A program made the translations under genes and the position numbers. Below are positions 5,733 to 14,167 of a stretch of 16,237 bases of DNA, in pieces. The notes beneath the pieces are model-generated. The model saw nothing but the letters and a program-made list of their open reading frames with translations, was not told the origin of the DNA and ran no database searches. Origin of the DNA: an uncultured Actinomycetes bacterium (GTDB lineage Bacteria > Actinomycetota > Actinomycetes > Nanopelagicales > Nanopelagicaceae); assembly GCA_903867285.1 (NCBI GenBank), contig CAIPQX010000005.1, positions 1 to 16,237 on the forward strand. The letters are read 5' to 3'. The stretch's first letter is position 1; every line of letters begins with the position of its first letter.

Positions 5733-6770
5733 TTAGCGGAGCTTTGGCTTCCCATAAATAGCGTGAATCAAGCCTCTGATATATCCCAGGGCGAAGAGCC
5801 TCCCCAGGGTCTCATAGGCGGGACGCTCATTGGTTTCGCCATGCATGGTCGGGACATGGTCTGGACGCATCGGTCCATCAAAGCCCACCTCTTTATATGC
5901 GGCGATACAGGCTGGAAGGTCATTCTGTCCCGCGTCGTGGAAGGCCTCTTCGAAGTCGCTGGCATCCCCCACAATGTCACGGAAGTGCACGAAGGCAATG
6001 GCATCGCGCGCACCGAATTCACGAATCACGCTCGGTAGATCATCGGTCATCAGCGCAAAGTTACCTTGGCACAAGGTGATGCCATTTGAACGCGATGGAT
6101 AGATTTCGAGCAACCGGCGATAATTATCGATCGAATTCATGATCCGGGGCATTCCGCGCATCTCTTGTAACGGTGGATCATCTGGGTGCATTCCTAGGCG
6201 CACATTGGCTGCCTCGGCCTCGGGAATTACCGCATCTAAAAAGTATTTCAGGGCATCCCACAATTGTTCTTGGGAGTACTCACCGGGCTCGGCAATACGT
6301 GACATCTCTGCGGTATCCGACAATTTAAATCCGGTAACAAGCGCCCCGCCTCGCGAAACAATGTCGGTACGCGTTCTAGCCCAACTCGAAACTGCCATCC
6401 AGTTATAACAGAGCGTTGTGATCCCCAGCGCGCCCATTGCGCGGATCTGCGCAATAACGTGGGCAATTTGCTCATCGCGACCGGGCAGTCCCAAGCGAAT
6501 GAGATCCATCGGCGCGGTATCTTCAATGCCGATCATCTCAATACCGTGCGCAGCGAAGATCGCCTTGTCACGCGTGATTCCTTCGAGCGACCAGGGAATG
6601 ATCCCGTTGCTAAATCCTGCCGTCAATTTTCCATCCCCGACCGAGGCGAACATGCGCTGCTCTTGCTCAGCTCCTTGCATCAGCGAAACCGTATTTGATA
6701 CTCCACATTGTTTAACTAATTCCCATAATGGCGCAGGACGAGCCGACAACTGTTCGCTCAGATGAATCAC
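5733..6770 (-). CDS. uxuA: Mannonate dehydratase (UxuA family)
   Basis: UxuA dehydrates D-mannonate to 2-keto-3-deoxy-D-gluconate in hexuronate breakdown. It is a metal-dependent (Mn/Fe) TIM-barrel enzyme of the cytosol. Family motifs in order: GIEDTAP (81-87), LCYNWMA (120-126), GMHPDDPP (193-200) with metal-site H195, TLCQGNF with C234, VHFRDI with H262, and MRPDHVPTM with D304 and H305. Near the end GYIRGLIHA closes the barrel as in the family. Its 345 residues are close to Gram-positive members and shorter than the E. coli enzyme. The GTG start at 6770 shares one base with the SDR stop (TAGTG), indicating coupled translation. It is the last gene of the four-gene sugar-acid operon. Its partner SDR could supply mannonate from fructuronate. 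Activity on another aldonate cannot be excluded. Confidence 0.92.
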   Translation of the reverse strand: MIHLSEQLSARPAPLWELVKQCGVSNTVSLMQGAEQEQRMFASVGDGKLTAGFSNGIIPWSLEGITRDKAIFAAHGIEMIGIEDTAPMDLIRLGLPGRDEQIAHVIAQIRAMGALGITTLCYNWMAVSSWARTRTDIVSRGGALVTGFKLSDTAEMSRIAEPGEYSQEQLWDALKYFLDAVIPEAEAANVRLGMHPDDPPLQEMRGMPRIMNSIDNYRRLLEIYPSRSNGITLCQGNFALMTDDLPSVIREFGARDAIAFVHFRDIVGDASDFEEAFHDAGQNDLPACIAAYKEVGFDGPMRPDHVPTMHGETNERPAYETLGRLFALGYIRGLIHAIYGKPKLR

Positions 6771-7600
6771 TACTTATCTCCCTTAGGGGCGGCAGCCGCC
6801 AACCTAGCGAGCAATCCCCCATCGACTCGAATATCATCACCCGTCATAAAACTGGCACGCGGACTTGTGACAAATGAGATAACCGAACCTAATTCTCGAA
6901 TCGTTCCAGTACGTTCTAGGGCGTGCGCCGATCCCCAGTCATCTACCAGCGCTTGCATTCCCGCTGGCGATCCATCGCTTAATAAGCGGGCAGTGTTGCG
7001 AAGCATTGGGGTATCAATAGTTCCCGGGCTAATCGAATTGACGCGAACACCGCGGGGTCCTTCATCAACAGCAATGGCTCGTGCGAGCGAGAGAAGCGCG
7101 CCTTTGCTTGATGTGTAGGCGGCAACGTTCGCTTGAGTTGCACTTGCTTGAACCGAGGCGATTATTGCGATGCTTCCCGCCTGACTCTTACGAATCTCTG
7201 GGAGCGCCGCCTTGCAAGCGAGAAATACTCCCTTTACATTTACATTGAAGACTTCATCCCAGACTTCAATGGGCGTATCAACGGCGGTTCCATATCGTTG
7301 AATTCCAGCAGAGGTTACAAGTACATCGAGTTGTCCATATTCAGAGAGCGCTAATGCAACCGCCGCGATGGCAGTTTCGGGATCATCGATAGGCCCCGAT
7401 GCGGCGATCGCCTTACCGCCAGCAATTCGAATCTCTTGCACAACTAAGTTGGCTTCATCGAGGGTAAGCCCATGGACGACCACAGATGCGCCTTGCCGAG
7501 CGAGCTCATTCGCCGCTCCCCTACCGATGCCACTAGAGCCGCCGGTCACAAGCGCGACGCGACCTTCTTGCTCGCCGGGGAAACTATTTTCCGAAGACAT
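6770..7600 (-). CDS. SDR-family oxidoreductase, possible fructuronate reductase or sugar-acid dehydrogenase
   Basis: A classical short-chain dehydrogenase of 276 residues. The cofactor motif TGGSSGIGRG lies at about 19-28. The catalytic tetrad is N121, S149, Y162 and K166 (YTSSK). The usual NNAG is TSAG at 96-99, and SPGTIDTPM at 191-199 is the standard loop after strand 6. The C-terminal FMTGDDIRVDGGL is typical. I chose the ATG at 7600 because AGGAAAGG lies six bases upstream; a start at 7621 would add seven residues and cover that site. It overlaps the lactonase gene by 17 bases and is coupled to uxuA. In some Gram-positive bacteria the mannonate oxidoreductase next to UxuA is an SDR, which suggests fructuronate reduction. 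Oxidation of a 2-keto-3-deoxy sugar acid or of the free sugar are the alternatives. Substrate confidence is low, family confidence high. Confidence 0.9.
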   Translation of the reverse strand: MSSENSFPGEQEGRVALVTGGSSGIGRGAANELARQGASVVVHGLTLDEANLVVQEIRIAGGKAIAASGPIDDPETAIAAVALALSEYGQLDVLVTSAGIQRYGTAVDTPIEVWDEVFNVNVKGVFLACKAALPEIRKSQAGSIAIIASVQASATQANVAAYTSSKGALLSLARAIAVDEGPRGVRVNSISPGTIDTPMLRNTARLLSDGSPAGMQALVDDWGSAHALERTGTIRELGSVISFVTSPRASFMTGDDIRVDGGLLARLAAAAPKGDK

Positions 7601-8459
7601 ATGCAGCCTTTCCTGTGACATCTGTATCTACTATAAAAGTCATGCCCGCTGTTTCGTGCTCATCATGCCAGCCATCGTCTCCTACTGCCGTTGTAACTAC
7701 AAGGGTTTTGAGATCTGGCCCCGCAAATGCGCAGCTCGATACGAAGCGAACTGGGAAGTTCAGAGTTTCAATGAGTTGGAAATCGGGTGAGTAACGCCGA
7801 ATGCAACTACCGTTCCAGAATGCGATCCAGAGGCATCCCTCGCTGTCGACCGTCATCCCATCGGGATACTGCTGTGCTTCAGCGCTGAAGGTCATTGCCA
7901 AGCGCTGATTAGAAATCGCCCCGTTTGCATAGTCAAAGGCATATAGCGCGAGAGCCACGGTATCTAGCAAATAGAAGATTTGGCCATCGGGACTCCAGTC
8001 CATCCCATTGCTCAACTTCATCGCTGAGAGAACTCGTGTGATCTCACTTCCATCAGCGCTTATCCGATGTAGACCAACACGATCTGTTTCACCGCTCGCT
8101 TTAGTGCCTATCCACATCTCTCCATCTGGTCCGACTTTTGCATCGTTCCAACGCATTGGAACGGGATCTGGTGAACCATCAGCTTCGGGGCGGCCCGGAA
8201 GTTTTGTAATTGCTCCCGACGGGTCTAAAGCATCTGGCCCATGCGCAGTTCCAAGTATCAAACCGCCGTCATTTCGCGGCAATACAAAACTAATATTCTC
8301 TGCAGTTGGGATCTCCCCAGATTCATCTGAAAGTAGATCACGCCAGAGCACCTTGTCGTTGAGAATGTCGACCCAGTACATCTTTGAATGCGCAGCTCCG
8401 GTAGCAACGGGACCTTCACCCACATGACATTTACGGGAGTCCCAAACAATTGGCTTCAT
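7584..8459 (-). CDS. SMP-30/gluconolactonase-family sugar lactonase
   Basis: A six-bladed beta-propeller lactonase, 291 residues, probably opening a sugar 1,4- or 1,5-lactone to the free aldonate. All four divalent-metal ligands expected in the SMP-30 family can be placed: E15 in GEGP, N105 in RWNDAKV, N151 in SNGMDWSPDG and D200 in YPDGMTVD. Repeating propeller strands such as DGEMWIG and EGCLWIAFW are visible. There is no signal peptide, so it acts in the cytosol. ATG 8459 overlaps the stop of the MDR dehydrogenase (ATGA), and the TAG stop lies inside the SDR gene start. Directly downstream of a sugar dehydrogenase, its expected job is to hydrolyse that enzyme's lactone product. Which sugar is involved cannot be read from sequence. 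Confidence 0.92.
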   Translation of the reverse strand: MKPIVWDSRKCHVGEGPVATGAAHSKMYWVDILNDKVLWRDLLSDESGEIPTAENISFVLPRNDGGLILGTAHGPDALDPSGAITKLPGRPEADGSPDPVPMRWNDAKVGPDGEMWIGTKASGETDRVGLHRISADGSEITRVLSAMKLSNGMDWSPDGQIFYLLDTVALALYAFDYANGAISNQRLAMTFSAEAQQYPDGMTVDSEGCLWIAFWNGSCIRRYSPDFQLIETLNFPVRFVSSCAFAGPDLKTLVVTTAVGDDGWHDEHETAGMTFIVDTDVTGKAAYVFGK

Positions 8460-9484
8460 CGCACTATCCGCGGGTCAACGTGAATCTTGGGGCCGGGCTT
8501 GGCAGCGCTGCCGCGATTTCCTTCGAGTCGATCAGCGATTTCGTGCAATCCAATCACTTCGCTGATTAGAGGTTCCGGGTCGACCGCGCCAGAGGCAAAG
8601 TAATCGATCGCCCCTTGTAAGCCAGGAGAAGCAGAGAGAATTCCAACAATTATCACATCTTGCAGAACTGGGATTCGGGTATCAATCATGCTCGGCGTTT
8701 CGGATAGTCCAATGAGTACCACTGTTCCACCGGGAAGAACTTTTTGCAGCGCAAGTTGTGGCATGAAATCGCTGCTCGAGGCATCGATGACCGCGTCATA
8801 TTCACGTTCGTGACTGCTCTGTATATCTGCAATGGTGTGAACATGAAGCACGCCTAATTTACGGGCCAGCTGTAGCGAAGTTTCACGATTCCCTGCAATA
8901 TGAACCTCGAGATTCTTGGCCAGCGCAAACTGCGCTGCAAGCAAGCCAATAGTTCCGGAACCTAAGATCAGTAGTTTCTGATTTTCGGTGAGCCCAGCGG
9001 CTTCTACACTGCGCAGCGAATTGCCTGCCGGCTCGATCATGGCAGCTGCCGCGATTGAAATAGAATCTGGAATCTCAAATGCATAACGCTCTGGAATCAA
9101 CATCTGCTCCGCCAGGGCGCCACCCCAGCCATCGGTAATTCCCAATTCGATGCGTTCATCACAAAGGTAGGTTTTCCCACTGGCGCATCGGGCACAGAGC
9201 CCACACCCCAACATGGTGTCTCCAGTGACTCTTTTCCCGATCCATGTACCCGACACCCCTGCGCCAATTGCAGTAACGGTTCCGACCCATTCGTGGCCGA
9301 GTTGCACCGGGAAGGTAGTTCTTCCAGATCGGTAGTACGCCATCTCTCCCGTATAGAGCTCTATATCGGTACCGCAGATCCCAACGCGTTCGACATTCAC
9401 AAGGAGTTGGCCGGGTCCAGCGATCAGGTCAGGGAGGTCTTGTATTTCAACCACGTGAGGTGCAATAACGCGTAGGGCTCTCAT
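8456..9484 (-). CDS. Zinc-dependent medium-chain sugar/polyol dehydrogenase
   Basis: An MDR alcohol dehydrogenase of 342 residues from the sorbitol/threonine dehydrogenase group. Catalytic zinc ligands are C37 (GICGTD), H64 with E65 (GHEWVG) and E151 (IEPAGN). The structural zinc loop is complete: C94, C97, C100 and C108. The NAD(P)-binding motif GSGTIG is at 175-180. The start is ATG 9484, with AGGAAG just before it. It is the first gene of the sugar-acid operon, and its TGA stop overlaps the lactonase ATG. Together with the lactonase it suggests oxidation of an aldose at C1. Oxidation of a secondary hydroxyl on an aldonate, as in idonate or galactonate 5-dehydrogenases, is a fair alternative. 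The predicted promoter lies 30 bases upstream. Confidence 0.92.
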   Translation of the reverse strand: MRALRVIAPHVVEIQDLPDLIAGPGQLLVNVERVGICGTDIELYTGEMAYYRSGRTTFPVQLGHEWVGTVTAIGAGVSGTWIGKRVTGDTMLGCGLCARCASGKTYLCDERIELGITDGWGGALAEQMLIPERYAFEIPDSISIAAAAMIEPAGNSLRSVEAAGLTENQKLLILGSGTIGLLAAQFALAKNLEVHIAGNRETSLQLARKLGVLHVHTIADIQSSHEREYDAVIDASSSDFMPQLALQKVLPGGTVVLIGLSETPSMIDTRIPVLQDVIIVGILSASPGLQGAIDYFASGAVDPEPLISEVIGLHEIADRLEGNRGSAAKPGPKIHVDPRIVR

Positions 9485-9513
9485 AACTTCCTAATCTGGA
9501 TCGAAGACCCCAT

Positions 9514-9542
9514 GTTATAGTCTCCTAAATACTAATATGTAA
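9514..9542 (-). promoter_or_regulatory. Predicted promoter of the four-gene sugar-acid operon
   Basis: On the minus strand TTACAT (9542-9537) and TATAAC (9519-9514) are spaced by 17 bases, a reasonable -35/-10 pair for the dehydrogenase gene starting at 9484. The intergenic region of about 86 bases is shared with the divergent dehydratase gene. TAATAT at 9533-9538 could be a plus-strand -10 but has no good -35. No convincing repressor palindrome is visible. Confidence 0.5.
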
Positions 9543-9570
9543 TTTCACCCAGTGGAATAGTTAGTGAGTT

Positions 9571-11292
9571 GTGATGAGCGAGTTGAGAAGCGCCGGTTGG
9601 TACGGCGGCAACGATCGTAACTCTTTCATCCATCGCGCATGGATGCGCCGCGGTTTACCTGAAGATGCCTTTGATGGCACCAAGCCCCATATCGCGATTG
9701 CAAATACCGCTTCAGATTTAACTCCGTGCAACGCACATCTCAATGAGGTTTCTGAGCATGTCCAAAAAGGAATTTGGGAAGCCGGTGGAATTCCACATAA
9801 CCTTCCTGTTGTATCTCTAGGCGAAACTCAAGTAAAACCAACTGCGATGCTCTGGCGCAATATGGCGGCGATGGCGATCGAAGAGATGTTGCGCGCCAAC
9901 CCTATTGATGGAGTTGTACTACTTGGTGGCTGCGATAAAACCATTCCCGCACTTCTCATGGCAGCGGCCTCAGTAGATATTCCTGCAATCGTTGTCCCTG
10001 GTGGTCCCATGATTACCGGCACCTTCCGCGGGGAACCTCTGGGTTGTGGTACCGATGTCTGGCGCTTGAGCGAAGAGGTACGCAGCGGAAAGCTTTCCAA
10101 TAAGCAGTTCATACAATCTGAGGCATCGATGATCCGCAGCAAGGGCCACTGCAACACTATGGGTACTGCATCCACCATGGCAGTTGTCGCGGAAGCTTTA
10201 GGAATGACGGTTCCAGGTTTTGCCGGAACCCCGGCGCCTGATGCCCGCTTACTGTCTCTATCTCACGAGACTGGTCGCCAGATCGTTGAAATGATAAGAG
10301 CCGATCGCAGGCCTTCGCAGATCATGGTTAAAGAATCTTTTATCAATGCCATCATTGCAGTAGCGGCAGTTGGTGGTTCGAGTAACTCTGTCGTGCACTT
10401 ACTCGCAATTGCTGGTCGACTCGGCGTTGATCTCACCCTCGAGGATTTCGATCGCGCGGGTCGCGACATCCCCCTTCTCGCAAATCTAGCTCCCTCTGGA
10501 AAATTTCTCATGGATGACCTCTACCGTGCTGGTGGACTCTTGGCGCTACTTGGTCAAATCTCTGACAGGTTTTCGACGGTTCCAATCACCGTGACGGGAA
10601 AACCATTCGCAGATTACTTAACTGGCCATGAAGTTTTCGACGACACGGTTATCAAGAGCCCTACTGCTCCCTTGATGGAACACGCCGGAATCGCCGTTCT
10701 CAAAGGAAACCTCGCCCCCAATGGCGCAATCATTAAGCCCAGCGCTGCCACGCCAGAACTTCTCACCCATCGTGGTCCTGCACTGGTCTTTGACAGCGTG
10801 GAAGACCTCAATGCGCGTATCGATGATCCAAACTTGGATGTCACGCCCCAAACAGTCCTGATCTTGCGCGGATGTGGCCCACGTGGTTATCCCGGTATGC
10901 CAGAGGTTGGAAATATGCCGCTGCCCAAGAAGATTTTGGAACAAGGCGTGCGAGACATGGTGCGCATCAGCGATGGACGCATGAGCGGAACCGCCTACGG
11001 CACCATTGTTCTTCATGTCTCCCCTGAAGCGGCTGCCGGCGGACCACTCGCGCTGGTGCAGACGGGCGACATCATTATTCTCGATGTACCCAACCGAACT
11101 TTGAATATTGATATCAGCGCTGCCGAATTGGCTTCCCGTACTCCTAGCGTTGCCAGCGTCGCAGCCTACGCATCTCCAGAGCGAGGGTGGGCCAAGATCT
11201 ATGTCGATCACGTCCAGGGTGCAGATACGGGAGCGGATCTCGATTTTCTCGTTGGCTCTAGTGGGGACAAAGTAAGTCGTGAATCCCACTAA
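9571..11292 (+). CDS. IlvD/Edd-family sugar-acid dehydratase (arabinonate/xylonate dehydratase-like)
   Basis: An iron-sulfur dehydratase that turns an aldonate into its 2-keto-3-deoxy acid. The three cluster cysteines are C53 (TPCNAHL), C121 (GGCDKT) and C194 (GHCNTMG). The N-terminus SAGWYGGNDRNSFIHRAWM and the segment NPIDGVVLLGGCDKT resemble pentonate and hexonate dehydratases rather than dihydroxyacid dehydratase of branched-chain synthesis. The C-terminal half has GCGPRGYPGMPEVGNM and DGRMSGTAYG, both strongly conserved in the family. Its 573 residues match the sugar-acid branch. Translation can begin at GTG 9571 or ATG 9574; no good ribosome site separates them. The stop overlaps the next gene by 14 bases. 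It is divergent from the uxuA operon, so two unrelated aldonate dehydratases flank one promoter region. Exact substrate (L-arabinonate, D-xylonate, D-galactonate or another) is not resolved. Confidence 0.92.
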   Translation: MMSELRSAGWYGGNDRNSFIHRAWMRRGLPEDAFDGTKPHIAIANTASDLTPCNAHLNEVSEHVQKGIWEAGGIPHNLPVVSLGETQVKPTAMLWRNMAAMAIEEMLRANPIDGVVLLGGCDKTIPALLMAAASVDIPAIVVPGGPMITGTFRGEPLGCGTDVWRLSEEVRSGKLSNKQFIQSEASMIRSKGHCNTMGTASTMAVVAEALGMTVPGFAGTPAPDARLLSLSHETGRQIVEMIRADRRPSQIMVKESFINAIIAVAAVGGSSNSVVHLLAIAGRLGVDLTLEDFDRAGRDIPLLANLAPSGKFLMDDLYRAGGLLALLGQISDRFSTVPITVTGKPFADYLTGHEVFDDTVIKSPTAPLMEHAGIAVLKGNLAPNGAIIKPSAATPELLTHRGPALVFDSVEDLNARIDDPNLDVTPQTVLILRGCGPRGYPGMPEVGNMPLPKKILEQGVRDMVRISDGRMSGTAYGTIVLHVSPEAAAGGPLALVQTGDIIILDVPNRTLNIDISAAELASRTPSVASVAAYASPERGWAKIYVDHVQGADTGADLDFLVGSSGDKVSRESH

Positions 11293-14026
11293 TCCGGAGA
11301 GCACTCTGATTTCAACGTTGGCGATCGATCGATATCGCACATCTTCAGATGCCTCCCACTTTCATTTAATCCCTGCCGGCGTCGCGACTGCCAAGAATGT
11401 GAATGAAATTGCCGGACTCTTTAAATATGCAACAGAGCATCGAACAAGTGTGACCTTTCGCAGTGGTGGGACAAGTCTTTCCGGTCAAGCGGTAAGCGAC
11501 GCAATACTGATTGATACGAGGCGTCATTTCCGTACCATCGAAGTACTGAGTAACGGTTTACAAGTGCGAGTTCAGCCTGGAGCAACTGTGAGAGCGGTCA
11601 ACGCTCGACTCGCTCGTTTCGGACGAAAGCTGGGTCCAGATCCTGCCAGCGAGATCGCCTGCACCATCGGCGGAGTGATCGCAAATAACTCGAGCGGTAT
11701 GGCCTGCGGTATTACCGATAACACCTATCGCACGCTGCAGAGCGCAACGGTTGTCCTCTATAACGGAACAATCATTAACACTGCGGATGGAGATTGTGAT
11801 TCGCAGCTACAGAGGAGTGTGCCTGATCTATATAACACCTTAAAGGAGATCAAGGCAGAGATCGATGCTCGACCTGATCTCATTGCGCAGATCAGAGCCC
11901 AGTATCAGATCAAAAACACTATGGGCTACGGCCTTAACTCCTTCACCGACTTTGACTCCATTCCGGAAATCTTCTTGCACCTATTAGTTGGCAGCGAGGG
12001 AACGCTTGGTTTCATCGCCGAAGCAATATTCAATACGGTGCCACTTTTGAGTATGGCCGCGACCACGCTACTCGTCTTTGAGAGCCTCAACGCTGCGACT
12101 GCTGCTCTGCCCGCCTTGGAATCCACTCAGCCAGCAACGATTGAGTTAATGGATTCGGCCTCCCTGCGCGCTGGCAAGGTGGATTTGGGCGAATTGGAGC
12201 TGCGCGATCATGCGGCCCTTCTTGTTGAATACCAGGCCGCTACCGATGCTGAACTGTTAGCTATTATGGCGAGTGCGGCACAAGTTCATTACGTGCTCGG
12301 CGCGGTCAACGAACCCCAACTCACCACCAATGAATACACGCGTAAAGAGCTCTGGAATATCCGCAAAGGTCTCTACGCCACCGTTGCTGGCGCGCGTAGA
12401 TCCGGAACCACTGCGCTCCTTGAAGATATTGCGGTACCGGTAGATCAATTAGCGGCGACTTGCATCGGCTTGCAAGAACTATTCGCAAAGCATGGCTATA
12501 ACGACGCTGTCATCTTTGGCCATGCCAAGGATGGCAACATCCACTTCCTTATCAATGAAGATTTCCAAGATTCCCAAAAGGCCGAGCGCTACCGTCTCTT
12601 TACTGAAGAGATCGTCAACCTGGTCTTAGCTCACAGTGGATCACTTAAGGCAGAACACGGCACCGGACGGATGATGGCGCCCTTTGTAGAGCGGCAATAC
12701 GGCCCTGCGCTCTACGCAATCATGGTTCGAATCAAGGCGGCCTTCGATCCATCGAGTGTGATCAACCCCGGAGTATTGATCTCAACGGATGCTCTCGCCC
12801 ACATGCATCACATCAAATTTAATCCGACTATCGAAGCAATCGCCGACAATTGTGTCGAGTGTGGGTACTGCGAGCCCATCTGCCCGAGCAAGGACTTAAC
12901 AACTACCCCTCGACAGCGCATCGTCCTACGTAGAGCACTCGCGACCGCAAAGACGGGAGATGACAAGAATCTCTATCAAGAGCTGCTTAAGAGTTCGGAA
13001 TATCACGTGGAAGAGAGCTGCGCGGTCGATGGTCTCTGCGAAAGTGCTTGTCCGGTAGGAATCAATACTGGCTCACTGGTCACAGCGCTTCGATCCAAGC
13101 GCAACGATGGAGCGTTCGCTCTTCTTTGGGAGCAGGCCGCGCATCATTGGGGAAAGACCGTCAGCGGAATTGGCTCTGCGCTGACAGTAACCAACTTTAT
13201 TCCCAGCACCATCAGCGAACCAATCAATAAAGGTCTGCGTGATATCTTCGGTACAGAGCGAATTCCACTCTGGTCTAAAGATTTGCCACGTGGTGGAAAA
13301 ACTCGCACTCCCCTGGTTCAACCAGACGCTGATTTTGTCTTATTCTCATCGTGCCTGGAATCCATGTTCGCAGCCGATACTGCCGCCTCCTTAAAATCTC
13401 TGACGCACAAGGCGGGGCTAAAGTTCACAATCCCAGAAAATATTGCCAATCTCTGTTGTGGAACTCCATGGAAATCTAAGGGCCTTACTGATGGCTACGA
13501 AGTAATGATTGATTCCACTTATGCTGCGCTCCTTGCCGCAAGCGATAACGGTCGACTTCCTATCGTCTGCGAGAACTCTTCGTGCACCGAAGGTCTGGTC
13601 AAGGCCATTAATTCCAAGCCGCTTTCGCAGTTGACGATCATCGACTCCGTAGATTTTGCCGCCGAATACTTGCTTCCAAAAATCGAAGTGAGAAGGAAAC
13701 TGAATTCAATAGCGCTCCATCCCACCTGTTCCAGCACGCTCCTCGGATCAAACTCGAACTTGGAATCCCTGGCACAAGCGATTTCAAATCAAGTAACAAC
13801 GCCGCTGGAATGGGCTTGCTGCGCCTTCGCGGGTGATCGTGGGATCTTGCATCCGGAATTAACTGCTAGCGCAACCCAAGGTGAAGCGAGATCTCTCAAG
13901 GGGCAACACTTTGATGCATACCTCTCAACCAACCGCACCTGCGAAATAGGAATGTCCCGAGCAACGGGTCAGAATTACAAGCACATACTTGTTCAGCTCG
14001 ACCAACTCACTGCAGCGAGGAGCTAA
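11279..14026 (+). CDS. FAD- and Fe-S-containing D-lactate/2-hydroxyacid dehydrogenase
   Basis: A large two-part oxidoreductase of 915 residues. The N-terminal half is an FAD-binding PCMH/GlcD-type module: RSGGTSLSGQ at 61-70, DPASEIACTIGG at 121-132, LLVGSEGTLGF, and near its end GHAKDGNIHFLI and AEHGTGRMMAPFVE. The C-terminal half has two 4Fe-4S motifs: C525, C528, C531 and C535, and the degenerate C581, C587, C591 in CAVDGLCESACP. CCG-type cysteine segments then follow (NLCCGTPW, HPTCSSTLL, WACCAFAGDRG). This matches the one-polypeptide D-lactate dehydrogenases that pass electrons to the respiratory chain. Start GTG 11279 lies inside the dehydratase gene, with no strong ribosome site. Paired with a sugar-acid dehydratase, it may oxidise D-lactate, glycolate or another 2-hydroxyacid released by cleavage of the keto-deoxy acid. 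Membrane association would be peripheral, as no helices are seen. Confidence 0.92.
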   Translation: MNPTNPESTLISTLAIDRYRTSSDASHFHLIPAGVATAKNVNEIAGLFKYATEHRTSVTFRSGGTSLSGQAVSDAILIDTRRHFRTIEVLSNGLQVRVQPGATVRAVNARLARFGRKLGPDPASEIACTIGGVIANNSSGMACGITDNTYRTLQSATVVLYNGTIINTADGDCDSQLQRSVPDLYNTLKEIKAEIDARPDLIAQIRAQYQIKNTMGYGLNSFTDFDSIPEIFLHLLVGSEGTLGFIAEAIFNTVPLLSMAATTLLVFESLNAATAALPALESTQPATIELMDSASLRAGKVDLGELELRDHAALLVEYQAATDAELLAIMASAAQVHYVLGAVNEPQLTTNEYTRKELWNIRKGLYATVAGARRSGTTALLEDIAVPVDQLAATCIGLQELFAKHGYNDAVIFGHAKDGNIHFLINEDFQDSQKAERYRLFTEEIVNLVLAHSGSLKAEHGTGRMMAPFVERQYGPALYAIMVRIKAAFDPSSVINPGVLISTDALAHMHHIKFNPTIEAIADNCVECGYCEPICPSKDLTTTPRQRIVLRRALATAKTGDDKNLYQELLKSSEYHVEESCAVDGLCESACPVGINTGSLVTALRSKRNDGAFALLWEQAAHHWGKTVSGIGSALTVTNFIPSTISEPINKGLRDIFGTERIPLWSKDLPRGGKTRTPLVQPDADFVLFSSCLESMFAADTAASLKSLTHKAGLKFTIPENIANLCCGTPWKSKGLTDGYEVMIDSTYAALLAASDNGRLPIVCENSSCTEGLVKAINSKPLSQLTIIDSVDFAAEYLLPKIEVRRKLNSIALHPTCSSTLLGSNSNLESLAQAISNQVTTPLEWACCAFAGDRGILHPELTASATQGEARSLKGQHFDAYLSTNRTCEIGMSRATGQNYKHILVQLDQLTAARS

Positions 14027-14054
14027 CCTGTAGATACCTGGATTCCGAACTAGG

Positions 14055-14063
14055 TGATAAATT
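14055..14063 (+). promoter_or_regulatory. Possible extended -10 of tRNA-Gly
   Basis: TG-A-TAAATT ends 10 bases before the tRNA and could serve as an extended -10. No good -35 is visible, so the tRNA might instead be read from the upstream operon. Confidence 0.25.
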
Positions 14064-14073
14064 ACGAAGTATT

Positions 14074-14144
14074 GCGGATGTAGTGAAGTGGTATCACGTC
14101 AGCTTCCCAAGCTGACAGTGCGGGTTCGATTCCCGTCATCCGCT
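14074..14144 (+). tRNA. tRNA-Gly (anticodon CCC)
   Basis: A full cloverleaf of 71 bases can be drawn. The acceptor stem GCGGATG pairs with CATCCGC. The D stem is GTGA/TCAC, the anticodon stem TCAGC/GCTGA with loop TTCCCAA, and the T arm GCGGG-TTCGATT-CCCGT. The anticodon CCC is at 14106-14108, reading GGG glycine codons. The discriminator base is T, as expected for bacterial glycine tRNA. CCA is not encoded. It lies 47 bases after the dehydrogenase gene, and its last base is shared with the stop codon of the convergent SIS gene. Confidence 0.96.
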
Positions 14145-14167
14145 CAAAGGGTCATAGTTACCTTTGA
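14144..14167. terminator. Weak hairpin after tRNA-Gly, overlapping the end of the SIS gene
   Basis: TCAAAGG pairs with CCTTTGA (7 bp, 10-base loop). It lies at the junction of the convergent tRNA and SIS genes and could end either transcript. There is no T-tract on either side and the stem is partly A/T, so intrinsic termination is doubtful. Confidence 0.25.

Noticed and set aside
9485..9570. Imperfect inverted repeat TATAGT...ACTAATA as a GntR-type operator
   Set aside because: Symmetry is weak, it overlaps promoter-like A/T sequence, and no regulator gene lies in the window to support it.
10618..11340. 240-residue open frame on the minus strand inside the dehydratase gene
   Set aside because: It is antisense to strongly conserved IlvD/Edd coding sequence and shows no domain or ribosome site; it is a shadow frame.
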